From contig CALGOE010000263.1 in assembly GCA_937958145.1 (NCBI GenBank), positions 1 through 11,070 on the forward strand: a DNA stretch of 11,070 bases. Direction: 5' to 3'. This DNA is from an uncultured Desulfobacca sp. (GTDB lineage: Bacteria > Desulfobacterota > Desulfobaccia > Desulfobaccales > Desulfobaccaceae). Under the pieces are notes generated by a model. The model worked only from the letters and a program-made list of their open reading frames with translations. It did no database searches and was not told the DNA's origin. How positions within the stretch are numbered: the stretch's first letter is position 1; every line of letters starts with the position of its first letter. Position numbers and translations under genes: made by a program. This document shows positions 1-6,761 of the stretch, in pieces.

Positions 1-696
1 CTGTTCGCGCCCCGGATCAAAATTGCTCACCCGACGGATGATCAGGCAGCACAATATCAGCAGCGCCGGTCCGGCGGCAAAGGCCGAGGACAAAAAGCGG
101 GGAGCCATGACCGCCGTCAACCAGAATCCCCGTCCCGGCAGACCGGCATACAGGAAGGCCGTCACCGTATGGATGGAGATGGCCCAGGGGATGGAGACGT
201 AAATCAGGAACTTGACCCACTTCTTGTATTTGGTGTCATTCCGCTCCGCCTCCAGGACGTTCCAGCCGATGACGATGTTCAAAAGCAGGTAGCCGTTGAG
301 GACCACCATATCCCAGAACAGGACCGATCCCGGCGTCGGATACTTGATGATATTGAACAGCCGGTCCGGCCGTCCCAGGTCGGCGACGATGAACAGCAGA
401 CACATGGAAACCGCCGCCACCGCCAGAAATTCCCCCAAAATGGTGATGCGGCCGAACGCCTTGTAGTCATGCAGGTAATAGGGCAGCACCACCATCACGC
501 CGGACGCGGCCACCCCGACCAGATAGGTGAATTGGGCAATATAAAACCCCCACGACACGTCCCGGCCCATGCCGGTGATCCCCAAACCGGTGGTGAGCTG
601 TTGGTAATACCCCAAAGCTCCCAAACCGATGAGGAAGCCCAGACCTGCCAGCAGGCCATAGTATTTTTTTGAACCAGTAAAGGCTTGTTCCAGCAT
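1..696 (-). CDS. dsrP: DsrP, integral membrane subunit of the DsrMKJOP complex (partial, 3' end outside window)
   Basis: The frame is open from an ATG at 696 to the left edge, giving 232 residues that begin MLEQAFTGSKKYYGLLAG. It is a very hydrophobic protein with about six membrane segments visible (roughly residues 13-32, 50-72, 84-104, 122-145, 160-184 and 200-224) and short charged loops such as ADLGRPDR near 106-113. This fits the NrfD/PsrC family, in which DsrP has about ten helices and roughly 400 residues, so a little over half is seen. Family knowledge: NrfD-like subunits exchange electrons with menaquinone and pair with a periplasmic Fe-S protein, here DsrO. The gene starts 7 nt after the dsrO stop. 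Its Shine-Dalgarno GAGG overlaps that stop (TGAGG), so translation is probably coupled. The identification rests on helix pattern, gene order and partner; the C-terminal half is unseen. Confidence 0.93.
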   Translation of the reverse strand, partial: MLEQAFTGSKKYYGLLAGLGFLIGLGALGYYQQLTTGLGITGMGRDVSWGFYIAQFTYLVGVAASGVMVVLPYYLHDYKAFGRITILGEFLAVAAVSMCLLFIVADLGRPDRLFNIIKYPTPGSVLFWDMVVLNGYLLLNIVIGWNVLEAERNDTKYKKWVKFLIYVSIPWAISIHTVTAFLYAGLPGRGFWLTAVMAPRFLSSAFAAGPALLILCCLIIRRVSNFDPGREQ

Positions 697-703
697 AGAG
701 ACC

Positions 704-1519
704 TCACACGATGTAGTAGACTTGGGGCAGCGTGCCCAGATGGGCCTTCCGGCGAATGGTGAAATTGGCCCGCAGCACCTCCCGGACCTTGGATTTGGGG
801 TCGCCCAGATCACCGAAGGTCAGGGCGCCGTTGGAGACCTCCACGCAGGCCGGCATCTGACCCTTGGACACCCGTTCATCACAAAAAGTACACTTCTCCA
901 CCACGCCGATTTCCCGGGTGGGATAATTGAGGTTCACCTCTTTGATATACGGCCGTGGATCCCTCCAGTTGAAGCTCCGGGCCCCGAAGGGACAGGCGGC
1001 CATGCAATACCGGCAGCCGATGCAGCGGTGCATGTCCATCATAACCATGCCGTCCGGGCGCCGGAAGGTGGCCTTGGTGGGACAAACCCGCACGCACGGC
1101 GGATTGTCACAATGATTGCATAACACCAGGAATTTCAGGTGGTGCAGTTTTTCCTGGATATGCTCGTGCTCCTCCCCGGGGAAGGCATTGTGATAATCTT
1201 CCGTCCACAACCACTTGATCCGGAAACGGACCTGATCTTCCGGCGACACCGCCGCCGCCGGCGTCGTCGGCTTGGCGATATCCGGCACATTATGAGCCAA
1301 ATGACAGGCCTGGATGCACTGGGCCGCCGTTTTTTCGTCCAATTTGCGCATATCCACCACCATGGCCCAGCGTTTGGCCTTCAAAGCATGGGATTCGGGG
1401 GCGTAGGTCTGCGCATCCAACTGGCCAGGGGCGATCAGTTCAAAGGCCGCTTTACCTCCCAATCCCAAGAGTGTGGAGAGACCAGCCAAGCGTAAGAATT
1501 CTCGTCTCTTTATGCTCAT
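704..1519 (-). CDS. dsrO: DsrO, Tat-exported periplasmic [4Fe-4S] ferredoxin-like subunit
   Basis: A protein of 271 residues. The N-terminus MSIKRREFLRLAG carries a twin-arginine signal (R5-R6-x-F-L) followed by a hydrophobic stretch, so the folded Fe-S protein should be exported by Tat. Thirteen cysteines are visible: C68 and C72 (CIQACHLAHNVP), C134/C137/C142/C146 (CNHCDNPPCVRVCP), C166/C169/C172/C176 (CIGCRYCMAACPFG) and C210/C213/C225. This is the layout of the DMSO-reductase subunit B / DsrO family with several cubane clusters. Role by family: it passes electrons between the triheme DsrJ and the quinone-facing DsrP. The ATG at 1519 was chosen because the Tat signal begins there; it overlaps the dsrJ stop by one base (TAATG), a typical coupled junction. 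An upstream in-frame start would add 19 residues inside dsrJ and is unlikely. Confidence 0.95.
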   Translation of the reverse strand: MSIKRREFLRLAGLSTLLGLGGKAAFELIAPGQLDAQTYAPESHALKAKRWAMVVDMRKLDEKTAAQCIQACHLAHNVPDIAKPTTPAAAVSPEDQVRFRIKWLWTEDYHNAFPGEEHEHIQEKLHHLKFLVLCNHCDNPPCVRVCPTKATFRRPDGMVMMDMHRCIGCRYCMAACPFGARSFNWRDPRPYIKEVNLNYPTREIGVVEKCTFCDERVSKGQMPACVEVSNGALTFGDLGDPKSKVREVLRANFTIRRKAHLGTLPQVYYIV

Positions 1520-2010
1520 TACTTCGCCTCCGTCTGCGCCACTTGCTTTTTCTCTTTTTCCCAATGACAGCCCCAACAGTTGGGTGCCACGGCGACGTAA
1601 TTATGGCACTGGTCGCAGAACTGACTCTTGTTGGAGTGACATTCCATACAATTATTGGACAGACTGGCCAGATACCGCTTGCCCTTGCTGTTGATGTAAT
1701 CCCGGTTGCCGTTGCGCACCACCTCATCCCGCCAGTCCACCAGCAGCCGCATGTGATTGGCCTTCATAAACGCGGTATCTTCCACGCAGACCCGGTCCTT
1801 TTCCGGCAGCGCCAAAATAGCCTGGGTATTCAGCTTGGGATCAGGGGCCGGCACCACTTTCCCCAGGTTCCGCCACAGCGGGGCAGTGACCAGGATCAGG
1901 AAGATGAGCAGGCCGCCCACCACCGCCTTGGCATGGAAGAGCTTCCTGGGAACCGTGGGCTTGTCTGCAAACCAACCGAATTCATTCTTGTAGTTGCCGT
2001 TGTGCTCCAT
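1519..2010 (-). CDS. dsrJ: DsrJ, membrane-anchored triheme cytochrome c
   Basis: A protein of 163 residues. One hydrophobic helix (about residues 27-46) serves as an uncleaved signal anchor, and the rest should be periplasmic. Three CxxCH haem c sites lie in the C-terminal half: CMECH (121-125), CDQCH (132-136) and CWGCH (145-149). Cys75, in the segment RVCVEDTAFMKANHM, is not part of a haem motif. It is the probable counterpart of the conserved cysteine that gives one DsrJ haem its unusual His/Cys ligation in studied homologues; His86 and Met87 are other possible distal ligands. Role by family: it carries electrons at the outer face of the Dsr complex. The ATG follows the dsrK TAA directly, with a GGAGGGAG-like ribosome site inside the dsrK end. 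Length and haem count are normal. Confidence 0.96.
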   Translation of the reverse strand: MEHNGNYKNEFGWFADKPTVPRKLFHAKAVVGGLLIFLILVTAPLWRNLGKVVPAPDPKLNTQAILALPEKDRVCVEDTAFMKANHMRLLVDWRDEVVRNGNRDYINSKGKRYLASLSNNCMECHSNKSQFCDQCHNYVAVAPNCWGCHWEKEKKQVAQTEAK

Positions 2011-3645
2011 TTATTCCGCTCCCTCCTCTTCGTCAGCCTCTTCGAACCCAGCCAGGGGGCGATCCCGAAGGTCGGTGGTGCGTTCAATCTCATCATCAAA
2101 AACCAGGGCGTTGCCCACCAGTTCGGTGATGCCGGTGATCTCCACCTCGGGCACCCAATACTGCAGCAGGGTGGGCAGGGTGGCCCGGTCCAGGGCGCAG
2201 ATACAACCCAGATGATTGACCCCATACTTCTCATGAACATACTTGACCGCATTGGCCCGGGGCAGACCGCCCAGCATGCGGATGTCCATGTTTTCATTGG
2301 CATTGATACCCGAACTGCTGCCGCAGCAGAAGGTCTTCTCCCGGATGGTGTTCGGCGGCATCTCAAAGAAATGCCCCTCCGGCAACACCTGGTTGATGAT
2401 ATAACGGGGCTCTTCAAAAATACCCATACCCCGGGACGTGTTGCAGGAATCGTGGAAAGTCAGTTTGATATGGGCATTGCGCTGCGGATCTACCTTGAGC
2501 TTGCCGTGCTTAAACAGATCGGCGGTAAATTCGCTGATGTGGACCATCTTATGCACTTTGGCATTCTCAAACTTGGTCCCGGTAATGGGCGACACCGGCT
2601 CTTCCAGAAAATCAATGGGACCCCACCAGGTGGGCATATACTGATTGCAGACCCGCCACATGTGGCCGCACTCACCCCCCAGGATCCACTTCACCTTCAG
2701 CCGTTTGGCCTCTTCATAAATCTTGGCGTTGAGCCGTTTGCCCATCTCATGCGAGATGAACCAGCCGAAATTGCCACCTTCGGCCGCATAGGTGCTCATG
2801 GTGAAATCCAGGTCCAGATACTTGAAGAGCAGCAGATACCCCATAAAAGTATAGGACCCCGGATCGGCAAAATAGTCGCCCGAAGGCACCACAAAGAGGA
2901 TCTCCGCCCCCTTCCTGTTCACCGGACAGGGCGTCGTGATGCCGGTAATCCGCTCGTTCTCCTCCGCCAAAAAGTCCACCATGTCCTTGAAGGCCTGAGG
3001 GGTGGCGCCGATATGGCTGCCTTTGTCATAACATTGGGCCACGGACGCCAGGGCCCAGTCAATGTTGATGCCCACCGAGGCCAGCAACTCCCGCCCCAGA
3101 ATGGTCATTTCGGCCATGTCAATGCCATAAGGACAGAAAACCGAACAGCGCCGGCAGATGGTGCATTGATACAGGTAATAAAACCATTCTTTAATGACGT
3201 CGTCGGTCAGGTCCCGGGCCCCGGCCAGCTCCCCCAGAAGTTTGCCCGCCGTCTTGAAATACCGACGATACACCGACCGCAGCAGCTCCGCCCGCAGCAC
3301 CGGCATATTTTTCGGATCGCCGGTGCCCAGGAAAAAATGGCATTTATCAGCACAGGCGCCGCATCGCACACAGATGTCAAAAAAGAGTTTCAGAGAACGG
3401 AAACGCTGCAAGCGGTCTTCCATGCCCTGGAGCACCCGTTCCTTCCAGTCTTCGGGCAGTTGCCAATCTTCATCAGCCACGTTCCATGCCCGGGGAAACG
3501 GGTAATCAATCATTTGCATCCATTTCGGCGCAGCGGCATTGACGTAGTAGCCAGGCCGCATCTCCGCTTTCAGATCCATCCAGCCTTTGGACGGCATCTG
3601 ATAATTTATCTGGATTAATTCAGCAGGTGTAGGGAGCTTAGCCAC
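2011..3645 (-). CDS. dsrK: DsrK, cytoplasmic heterodisulfide-reductase-like catalytic subunit
   Basis: A protein of 544 residues, normal for DsrK. Two ferredoxin-type [4Fe-4S] motifs are present: C92/C95/C98/C102 and C161/C164/C167/C171-P. The C-terminal half has the CCG-type cysteine-rich domain of HdrB/HdrD: C326 in GGECGHMWR, C401 in HDSC, C440-C441 in CCGSSSG and C481/C483 near the end. In the Hdr family these bind the non-cubane cluster that reduces a disulfide. By established work on sulfate reducers, the substrate here should be the DsrC trisulfide. It sits on the cytoplasmic side, bound to DsrM. Start choice: a GTG at 3645 (VAKLPTPAEL) lies 7 nt after a GGAG and one base past the dsrM stop. 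The ATG two bases earlier is out of frame, and an in-frame ATG further upstream would add 12 residues overlapping dsrM. Confidence 0.96.
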   Translation of the reverse strand: MAKLPTPAELIQINYQMPSKGWMDLKAEMRPGYYVNAAAPKWMQMIDYPFPRAWNVADEDWQLPEDWKERVLQGMEDRLQRFRSLKLFFDICVRCGACADKCHFFLGTGDPKNMPVLRAELLRSVYRRYFKTAGKLLGELAGARDLTDDVIKEWFYYLYQCTICRRCSVFCPYGIDMAEMTILGRELLASVGINIDWALASVAQCYDKGSHIGATPQAFKDMVDFLAEENERITGITTPCPVNRKGAEILFVVPSGDYFADPGSYTFMGYLLLFKYLDLDFTMSTYAAEGGNFGWFISHEMGKRLNAKIYEEAKRLKVKWILGGECGHMWRVCNQYMPTWWGPIDFLEEPVSPITGTKFENAKVHKMVHISEFTADLFKHGKLKVDPQRNAHIKLTFHDSCNTSRGMGIFEEPRYIINQVLPEGHFFEMPPNTIREKTFCCGSSSGINANENMDIRMLGGLPRANAVKYVHEKYGVNHLGCICALDRATLPTLLQYWVPEVEITGITELVGNALVFDDEIERTTDLRDRPLAGFEEADEEEGAE

Positions 3646-3646
3646 A

Positions 3647-4681
3647 TTACTTCTCCTTTTCCACTGGGATCCCAGCCTCAATCATCGCTTCCCGATACTC
3701 ATCTTCCTGATGCATGTAATCATGGAACTTCACCGGATAGTTCCATGGATTGACGTGCAGATTCCAACGGTTGTCACCGGGCAGATTGCGGGTGGGACTA
3801 AAAAACACCCCCGGCGCATGCATCAACTTGCTGAAGGGGAAATAGGCAAACAGCACGCAGACCAGGAAGAGATGGACATAAAAAATGCTGCCGATGCCAG
3901 CCGGCACCACCGGTTTCAGGGTCGCCAGACCAACAGCCAACTGCTTGACCGCAGCAATATCTACTTTATAAAAATAGCGCATCAGGATGCCGGTGATACC
4001 AATACTGATAATTAACAAGAGGGGGAAATAATCTGCCGCCAACGAAATATAGCGCAGGTTCGGGGTGTAAATCCGCCGGGCCAGAAGATACAACAGGGCC
4101 AGCACCATCAGGACACCCGTGATATACACCGTGGGAATATAAAACTGCACAAATCCGTCCACTTCCGCCAACGCCGTCACCCACTGGGGCACCGGCTGGG
4201 TAAAGAACCGAATGTGCCGCAGGATGACAATGAGAAAGGCGTAATGGAAGGCCAACGCCCCCAGCCACAGCCACTTATACGACCAATGGACCAGCCGCGA
4301 ATCCTCCGGCTTCTCCTGATCCCGCAGCAGCGTCGTGCGGGTGTTGCGGAACAGACTGCGGAAAGCCAAAATTTCCAGCGCCATCCGCCCCATCGCCCAC
4401 CATTTGTTTTCCGGGTTGTCCAGCCTGTCCCCCAGGTCCCGTTTGATCCACGGCAGGGACTTTACCTGGGCACAGGTGCTCGGAATTTTGAAGGGCACCG
4501 GCGACCGGGCCCAACTGATGGCCCGATAGATCAGGCCCTCAAAAAAGATGAGTACCGCCAGGTAGGGAATGACCACCCCAAAAACAAACTGTAAATTGGC
4601 GGCAACCCCTACATAGGCGATGGCTATCAGACCCAACACCGCAATCAGGGGCACCAAAAAATGCCGTTTAAAAAAATCCAT
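3647..4681 (-). CDS. dsrM: DsrM, NarI-like haem b membrane subunit
   Basis: A protein of 344 residues with two N-terminal membrane segments (about 9-27 and 31-52), then four more after a soluble loop (about 137-158, 178-200, 216-236 and 264-283). This matches DsrM, which carries a NarI-type cytochrome b domain. The histidines H146, H156, H270 and H288 are spaced 10 and 18 apart, the same spacing as the four haem ligands of E. coli NarI (H56, H66, H187, H205), so two b haems are likely bound. Role: it moves electrons between the menaquinone pool and cytoplasmic DsrK. The ATG at 4681 has a GAGGTGA ribosome site six bases upstream. The gene lies 42 nt behind the RsbRD gene and its stop abuts dsrK (TAA, one base, GTG). 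Confidence 0.95.
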   Translation of the reverse strand: MDFFKRHFLVPLIAVLGLIAIAYVGVAANLQFVFGVVIPYLAVLIFFEGLIYRAISWARSPVPFKIPSTCAQVKSLPWIKRDLGDRLDNPENKWWAMGRMALEILAFRSLFRNTRTTLLRDQEKPEDSRLVHWSYKWLWLGALAFHYAFLIVILRHIRFFTQPVPQWVTALAEVDGFVQFYIPTVYITGVLMVLALLYLLARRIYTPNLRYISLAADYFPLLLIISIGITGILMRYFYKVDIAAVKQLAVGLATLKPVVPAGIGSIFYVHLFLVCVLFAYFPFSKLMHAPGVFFSPTRNLPGDNRWNLHVNPWNYPVKFHDYMHQEDEYREAMIEAGIPVEKEK

Positions 4682-4723
4682 CTACAGTCACCTCATCTTA
4701 AGATTGACAATAATACAAGAGTC

Positions 4724-5254
4724 TCATTCCTCACCAGAAGGCTCCTCAAAAAACTCGTCCCCCATCCCCAAACGACGCAACAGGGCCCCAACTTTGCGCT
4801 TGATCTCACTCACCCGGACCTCGTGCAGACGCTCCCGCCGCTGCATAAAAACGTCGAAACCCAACAGGGCCAGGCCATCCAGACGAGACTCCAACTCGCT
4901 CAGCTCGGCAGCAAAGGCAGGATCGTTGGCTTGGGGGGCTAGTTCTTCGCGAATGATGGTTTTAAGAAGGAATAAAAAGGCCAAAGCTCGTGACGGGGAG
5001 GCTTCCTGGATCGCCTTGAGCCTGATGACCTCGTCCAGATGACCCATGATCTGCTCCGCCTCCGCCTCCTCCAAAAATACCTCGAGGATGCCCGTCAACC
5101 CCCGATTGAGCTGATAGGCAATGGGATTGGCGAAACGATCCTTCTGGGATCGGAGAAAGCGGACCGTCTCGGGTGCATAACTGGCAAAAACCTGGTCACG
5201 CCACCGGTCCAGGATATCGGATTTCTTTTGCAGCAGCAGATCGTTTAAAGCCAT
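4724..5254 (-). CDS. RsbRD N-terminal-domain protein, first gene of the dsr transcript
   Basis: A soluble, charged, mostly helical protein of 176 residues beginning MALNDLLLQKKSDILDRWRDQVFASY. This opening and the segment around FLRSQKDRFANPIAYQLNRGL are typical of the RsbRD N-terminal domain, a four-helix globin-like sensor fold found on RsbR stressosome proteins. No STAS domain follows, so it is a stand-alone sensor-like unit. I know of such genes directly ahead of dsrMKJOP in many Desulfobacterota; their function is not settled to my knowledge. Its position behind the promoter and 42 nt before dsrM suggests co-transcription and a regulatory or assembly role. The start at 5254 was chosen because it gives a normal leader of about 25 nt after the predicted promoter; a GTG at 5275 would add seven residues and lie almost on the transcription start. 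Neither start has a strong Shine-Dalgarno. Confidence 0.85.
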   Translation of the reverse strand: MALNDLLLQKKSDILDRWRDQVFASYAPETVRFLRSQKDRFANPIAYQLNRGLTGILEVFLEEAEAEQIMGHLDEVIRLKAIQEASPSRALAFLFLLKTIIREELAPQANDPAFAAELSELESRLDGLALLGFDVFMQRRERLHEVRVSEIKRKVGALLRRLGMGDEFFEEPSGEE

Positions 5255-5286
5255 GGCCACATTCTTTTCGGGCACGTTAATTGTGA

Positions 5287-5315
5287 AAGATACAACATTC
5301 CCAAAGCCGTTTCAA
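5287..5315 (-). promoter_or_regulatory. Predicted sigma70-type promoter of the RsbRD-dsrMKJOP unit
   Basis: Read on the minus strand, TTGAAA (5315-5310, 5 of 6 to the -35 consensus) is followed after 17 nt by TATCTT (5292-5287, 4 of 6 to -10). Transcription would begin near 5280, about 25 nt before the RsbRD ATG. A TTGT/ACAA inverted repeat with a 7-nt spacer (5281-5295) covers the -10 box and could be an operator. The match is good but is sequence-only. Confidence 0.55.
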
Positions 5316-5467
5316 GGGAAAAATGCGTCGCGCCGCTTACCGGCTAACATCTTGATTTAATATACTTTTTCTTTATTTCCCGGGAAGGCTTTCCCCGCTT
5401 CCTGCCCCGGCTCCAAACCTCCGCTCACCGTCGGCCCAACCGCCCAGATCAGAAAAAAACCATACAT

Positions 5468-5731
5468 TCAAGATCCTTGCCCCGCCGTCGGCTTGGAAGG
5501 CGGCAATATCCGCCGGGAGTCGTCCTTGTCCTCTTGTGATGGCTTCTTGCACCACCCGCCCATCCGGCTGTCACTGTATCTGCTGAAATCAAACCAATAG
5601 AGATTGGCGGTCAGGAGCAGGCTCAAACCGATAAGATAACCGGGAGAATCCAACTCCAGACTCCCCAGCAGCAACTTGGCGGCCACAAAGCTCACCAACA
5701 AGCGGAGACTGAAGCCAAAAAGCGCATTCAT
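5468..5731 (-). CDS. Small two-helix membrane protein of unknown function
   Basis: An 87-residue reading frame. I do not recognise the family. Residues 4-24 (FGFSLRLLVSFVAAKLLLGSL) and 31-50 (GYLIGLSLLLTANLYWFDF) look like two membrane helices joined by a short loop. A polar, charged tail of about 35 residues follows, rich in Ser, Lys, Asp and Pro. This shape resembles small two-helix accessory proteins, such as AtpI-like ones, but no sequence feature ties it to any of them. It lies 35 nt after the universal stress protein stop on the same strand, so it may share that transcript. It ends 213 nt before the RsbRD gene, beyond the dsr promoter. The ribosome site is weak (CTGAAAG). The hydrophobic pattern supports it as real; function is unknown. 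Confidence 0.6.
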   Translation of the reverse strand: MNALFGFSLRLLVSFVAAKLLLGSLELDSPGYLIGLSLLLTANLYWFDFSRYSDSRMGGWCKKPSQEDKDDSRRILPPSKPTAGQGS

Positions 5732-5766
5732 AAACTTTCAGCCAAAGCAGCGTTCGCCACAAACCG

Positions 5767-6231
5767 CTACGCCGTCAAGGGGTTGACCACCACCACCGGT
5801 TTCGGCGACTTCGACAAAACCTTGCGCACCACACTGCCAAACTCGGGAGTCTTGGCATCCAGGGCCTCCTGCCCTTTGCCGTGCGAGGTCAAAACCACCA
5901 TATCCGCCTTTTCTTCATCAATGGCCTTGAGGATTTCAGTCGCAGGGTCGCCTTGCACCAACTTAATGTTCAGCAAGGGACAGGCCTGTAAATCTTTGGC
6001 GCAAATCCCTTCCATCTGTTCCTTGGCCTTCTTCAGTTCCCATTCCTGGAAATGGCGCAGATGCTCCTGCCCGGGGTGACCATACCCCTCATAGAGGTTG
6101 GTCAAGTCCGTACCCACATACAGCAATATAACCCTGGCCTGATACTTGTCAGCCAGAGACTTGACCTGGGGCGCCGCCTTCAATGAATTGCGGGAGAGAT
6201 CGGTGGGCCAGAGAATGGTCTTGACGTCCAT
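5767..6231 (-). CDS. Universal stress protein (UspA family)
   Basis: A single-domain protein of 154 residues starting MDVKTILWPTDLSRNSLKA, the classic first strand and D-x-S element of UspA proteins. VILLYVG (34-40), the GDPATEI element (94-100) and ADMVVLTSHGKG (109-120) follow, ending in VVRKVLSKSPKPVVVV. The nucleotide motif of ATP-binding members (G-2x-G-9x-G-S/T) is present only in altered form: G118-x-G120, then eleven residues, then G132-S133. ATP binding is therefore uncertain. The ATG at 6231 is preceded by a strong GGAGG five bases away. Longer in-frame starts up to 6273 lack such a site and add a non-family leader, so they were rejected. Usp proteins act in the cytoplasm in stress and energy-limitation responses. 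The substrate or partner here is unknown. Confidence 0.9.
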   Translation of the reverse strand: MDVKTILWPTDLSRNSLKAAPQVKSLADKYQARVILLYVGTDLTNLYEGYGHPGQEHLRHFQEWELKKAKEQMEGICAKDLQACPLLNIKLVQGDPATEILKAIDEEKADMVVLTSHGKGQEALDAKTPEFGSVVRKVLSKSPKPVVVVNPLTA

Positions 6232-6314
6232 AGAACCTCCTTCCGACATCACAAAATTATCCTTGTCTGTCAAGATAACACATTCAAAAATACCATGGGA
6301 AGAATTTTATGTGA

Positions 6315-6328
6315 AAAAAATATTTTTT
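6315..6328. other. AT-only 14-bp perfect palindrome in the divergent intergenic region
   Basis: Six A, TA, six T form a perfect palindrome between the divergent universal stress protein (start 6231) and ferredoxin (start 6498) genes. It lies in a strongly AT-rich stretch in an otherwise GC-rich window. It may be a DNA-bending or regulator site, or simply low-complexity promoter DNA; no known operator consensus is matched. A TTGACA on the minus strand about 45 nt upstream of the Usp start has no convincing -10 partner, so I did not call a Usp promoter. Confidence 0.3.
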
Positions 6329-6419
6329 AGGCGCCGCCCACATCGCCTCAACGCCAAAAACCGTCCAACCACTTCCTATCTCCCTAAATATACTTTAAAA
6401 TTATCTTCTGGAAAAATTC

Positions 6420-6448
6420 TTGACATATCTGCCAGCCGCGGATAAGTT
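6420..6448 (+). promoter_or_regulatory. Predicted promoter of the ferredoxin gene
   Basis: A perfect -35 box TTGACA (6420-6425) is followed after 17 nt by TAAGTT (6443-6448), a weak -10 (3 of 6). GATAAG two bases earlier is an alternative with a 15-nt spacer. Transcription would start near 6455, giving a leader of about 43 nt before the ferredoxin ATG. Confidence 0.45.
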
Positions 6449-6497
6449 ATGAAAGGAACAAGCTTCGGCTATATTTGAGAAGGAGGAGAAAACTCTC

Positions 6498-6686
6498 ATG
6501 GGTTGGAATGTCGACATCGATGAAGAAAAATGCACCGGCGATGAAGAATGCGTCAACGTCTGTCCCGCTGGCGTTCTGGAAATGCAGGAAGGCAAAGCCG
6601 TCGTGGTGAATATCGAGGAGTGCCTGGGCTGCGAAAGCTGTGTGGAAGTCTGCCCCTCCGGCGCCATCACCGTTACCGAAACTTGA
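6498..6686 (+). CDS. Two-cluster bacterial ferredoxin with an Asp in place of one cluster I cysteine
   Basis: A 62-residue acidic protein. The second cluster motif is canonical: C42-x2-C45-x2-C48-x3-C52-P. The first is C12-x2-D15-x2-C18-x3-C22-P, with Asp15 where the second cysteine normally stands, leaving seven cysteines in total. By the family's crossover pattern, cluster I is held by C12, D15, C18 and C52, and cluster II by C42, C45, C48 and C22. Desulfovibrio africanus ferredoxin III has the same substitution and a cluster that converts between [3Fe-4S] and [4Fe-4S]. The protein is cytoplasmic and should carry low-potential electrons; its partners are not shown by the neighbours. An AGGAGG ribosome site lies 11 nt before the ATG. 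The gene stands alone, with its own promoter and a downstream hairpin. Confidence 0.95.
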   Translation: MGWNVDIDEEKCTGDEECVNVCPAGVLEMQEGKAVVVNIEECLGCESCVEVCPSGAITVTET

Positions 6687-6709
6687 TCGCTTCCTAAGCC
6701 ACGCCCACA

Positions 6710-6736
6710 ACGCTGGCTACCCCCGGTAGCCAGCGT
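6710..6736. terminator. Strong hairpin between convergent genes, probable bidirectional terminator
   Basis: A perfect 12-bp inverted repeat, ACGCTGGCTACC and GGTAGCCAGCGT, encloses a three-base CCC loop. It lies 23 nt after the ferredoxin stop and 25 nt after the end of the minus-strand isomerase gene. Neither side has a clear T run, so termination may be inefficient or Rho-assisted, but the place and stem strength fit a shared terminator. Confidence 0.6.
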
Positions 6737-6761
6737 CTCGCTCCTCAACCCCCCATCCTCC

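Noticed and set aside
1471..3618. A 715-residue open frame on the plus strand across dsrO, dsrJ and dsrK.
   Set aside because: It runs antisense to three well-supported dsr genes, has shadow-like composition and shows no domain. It is long because stop codons are rare in this frame.
5377..5386. The palindrome TTCCCGGGAA and a small GGGAA/TTCCC hairpin as a terminator for the membrane protein gene.
   Set aside because: The stems are only five pairs and no T-run follows on the minus strand, so I cannot support termination there.
5373..5555. A 60-residue minus-strand frame overlapping the end of the small membrane protein.
   Set aside because: It is out of frame with the membrane protein and has no recognisable feature or ribosome site.
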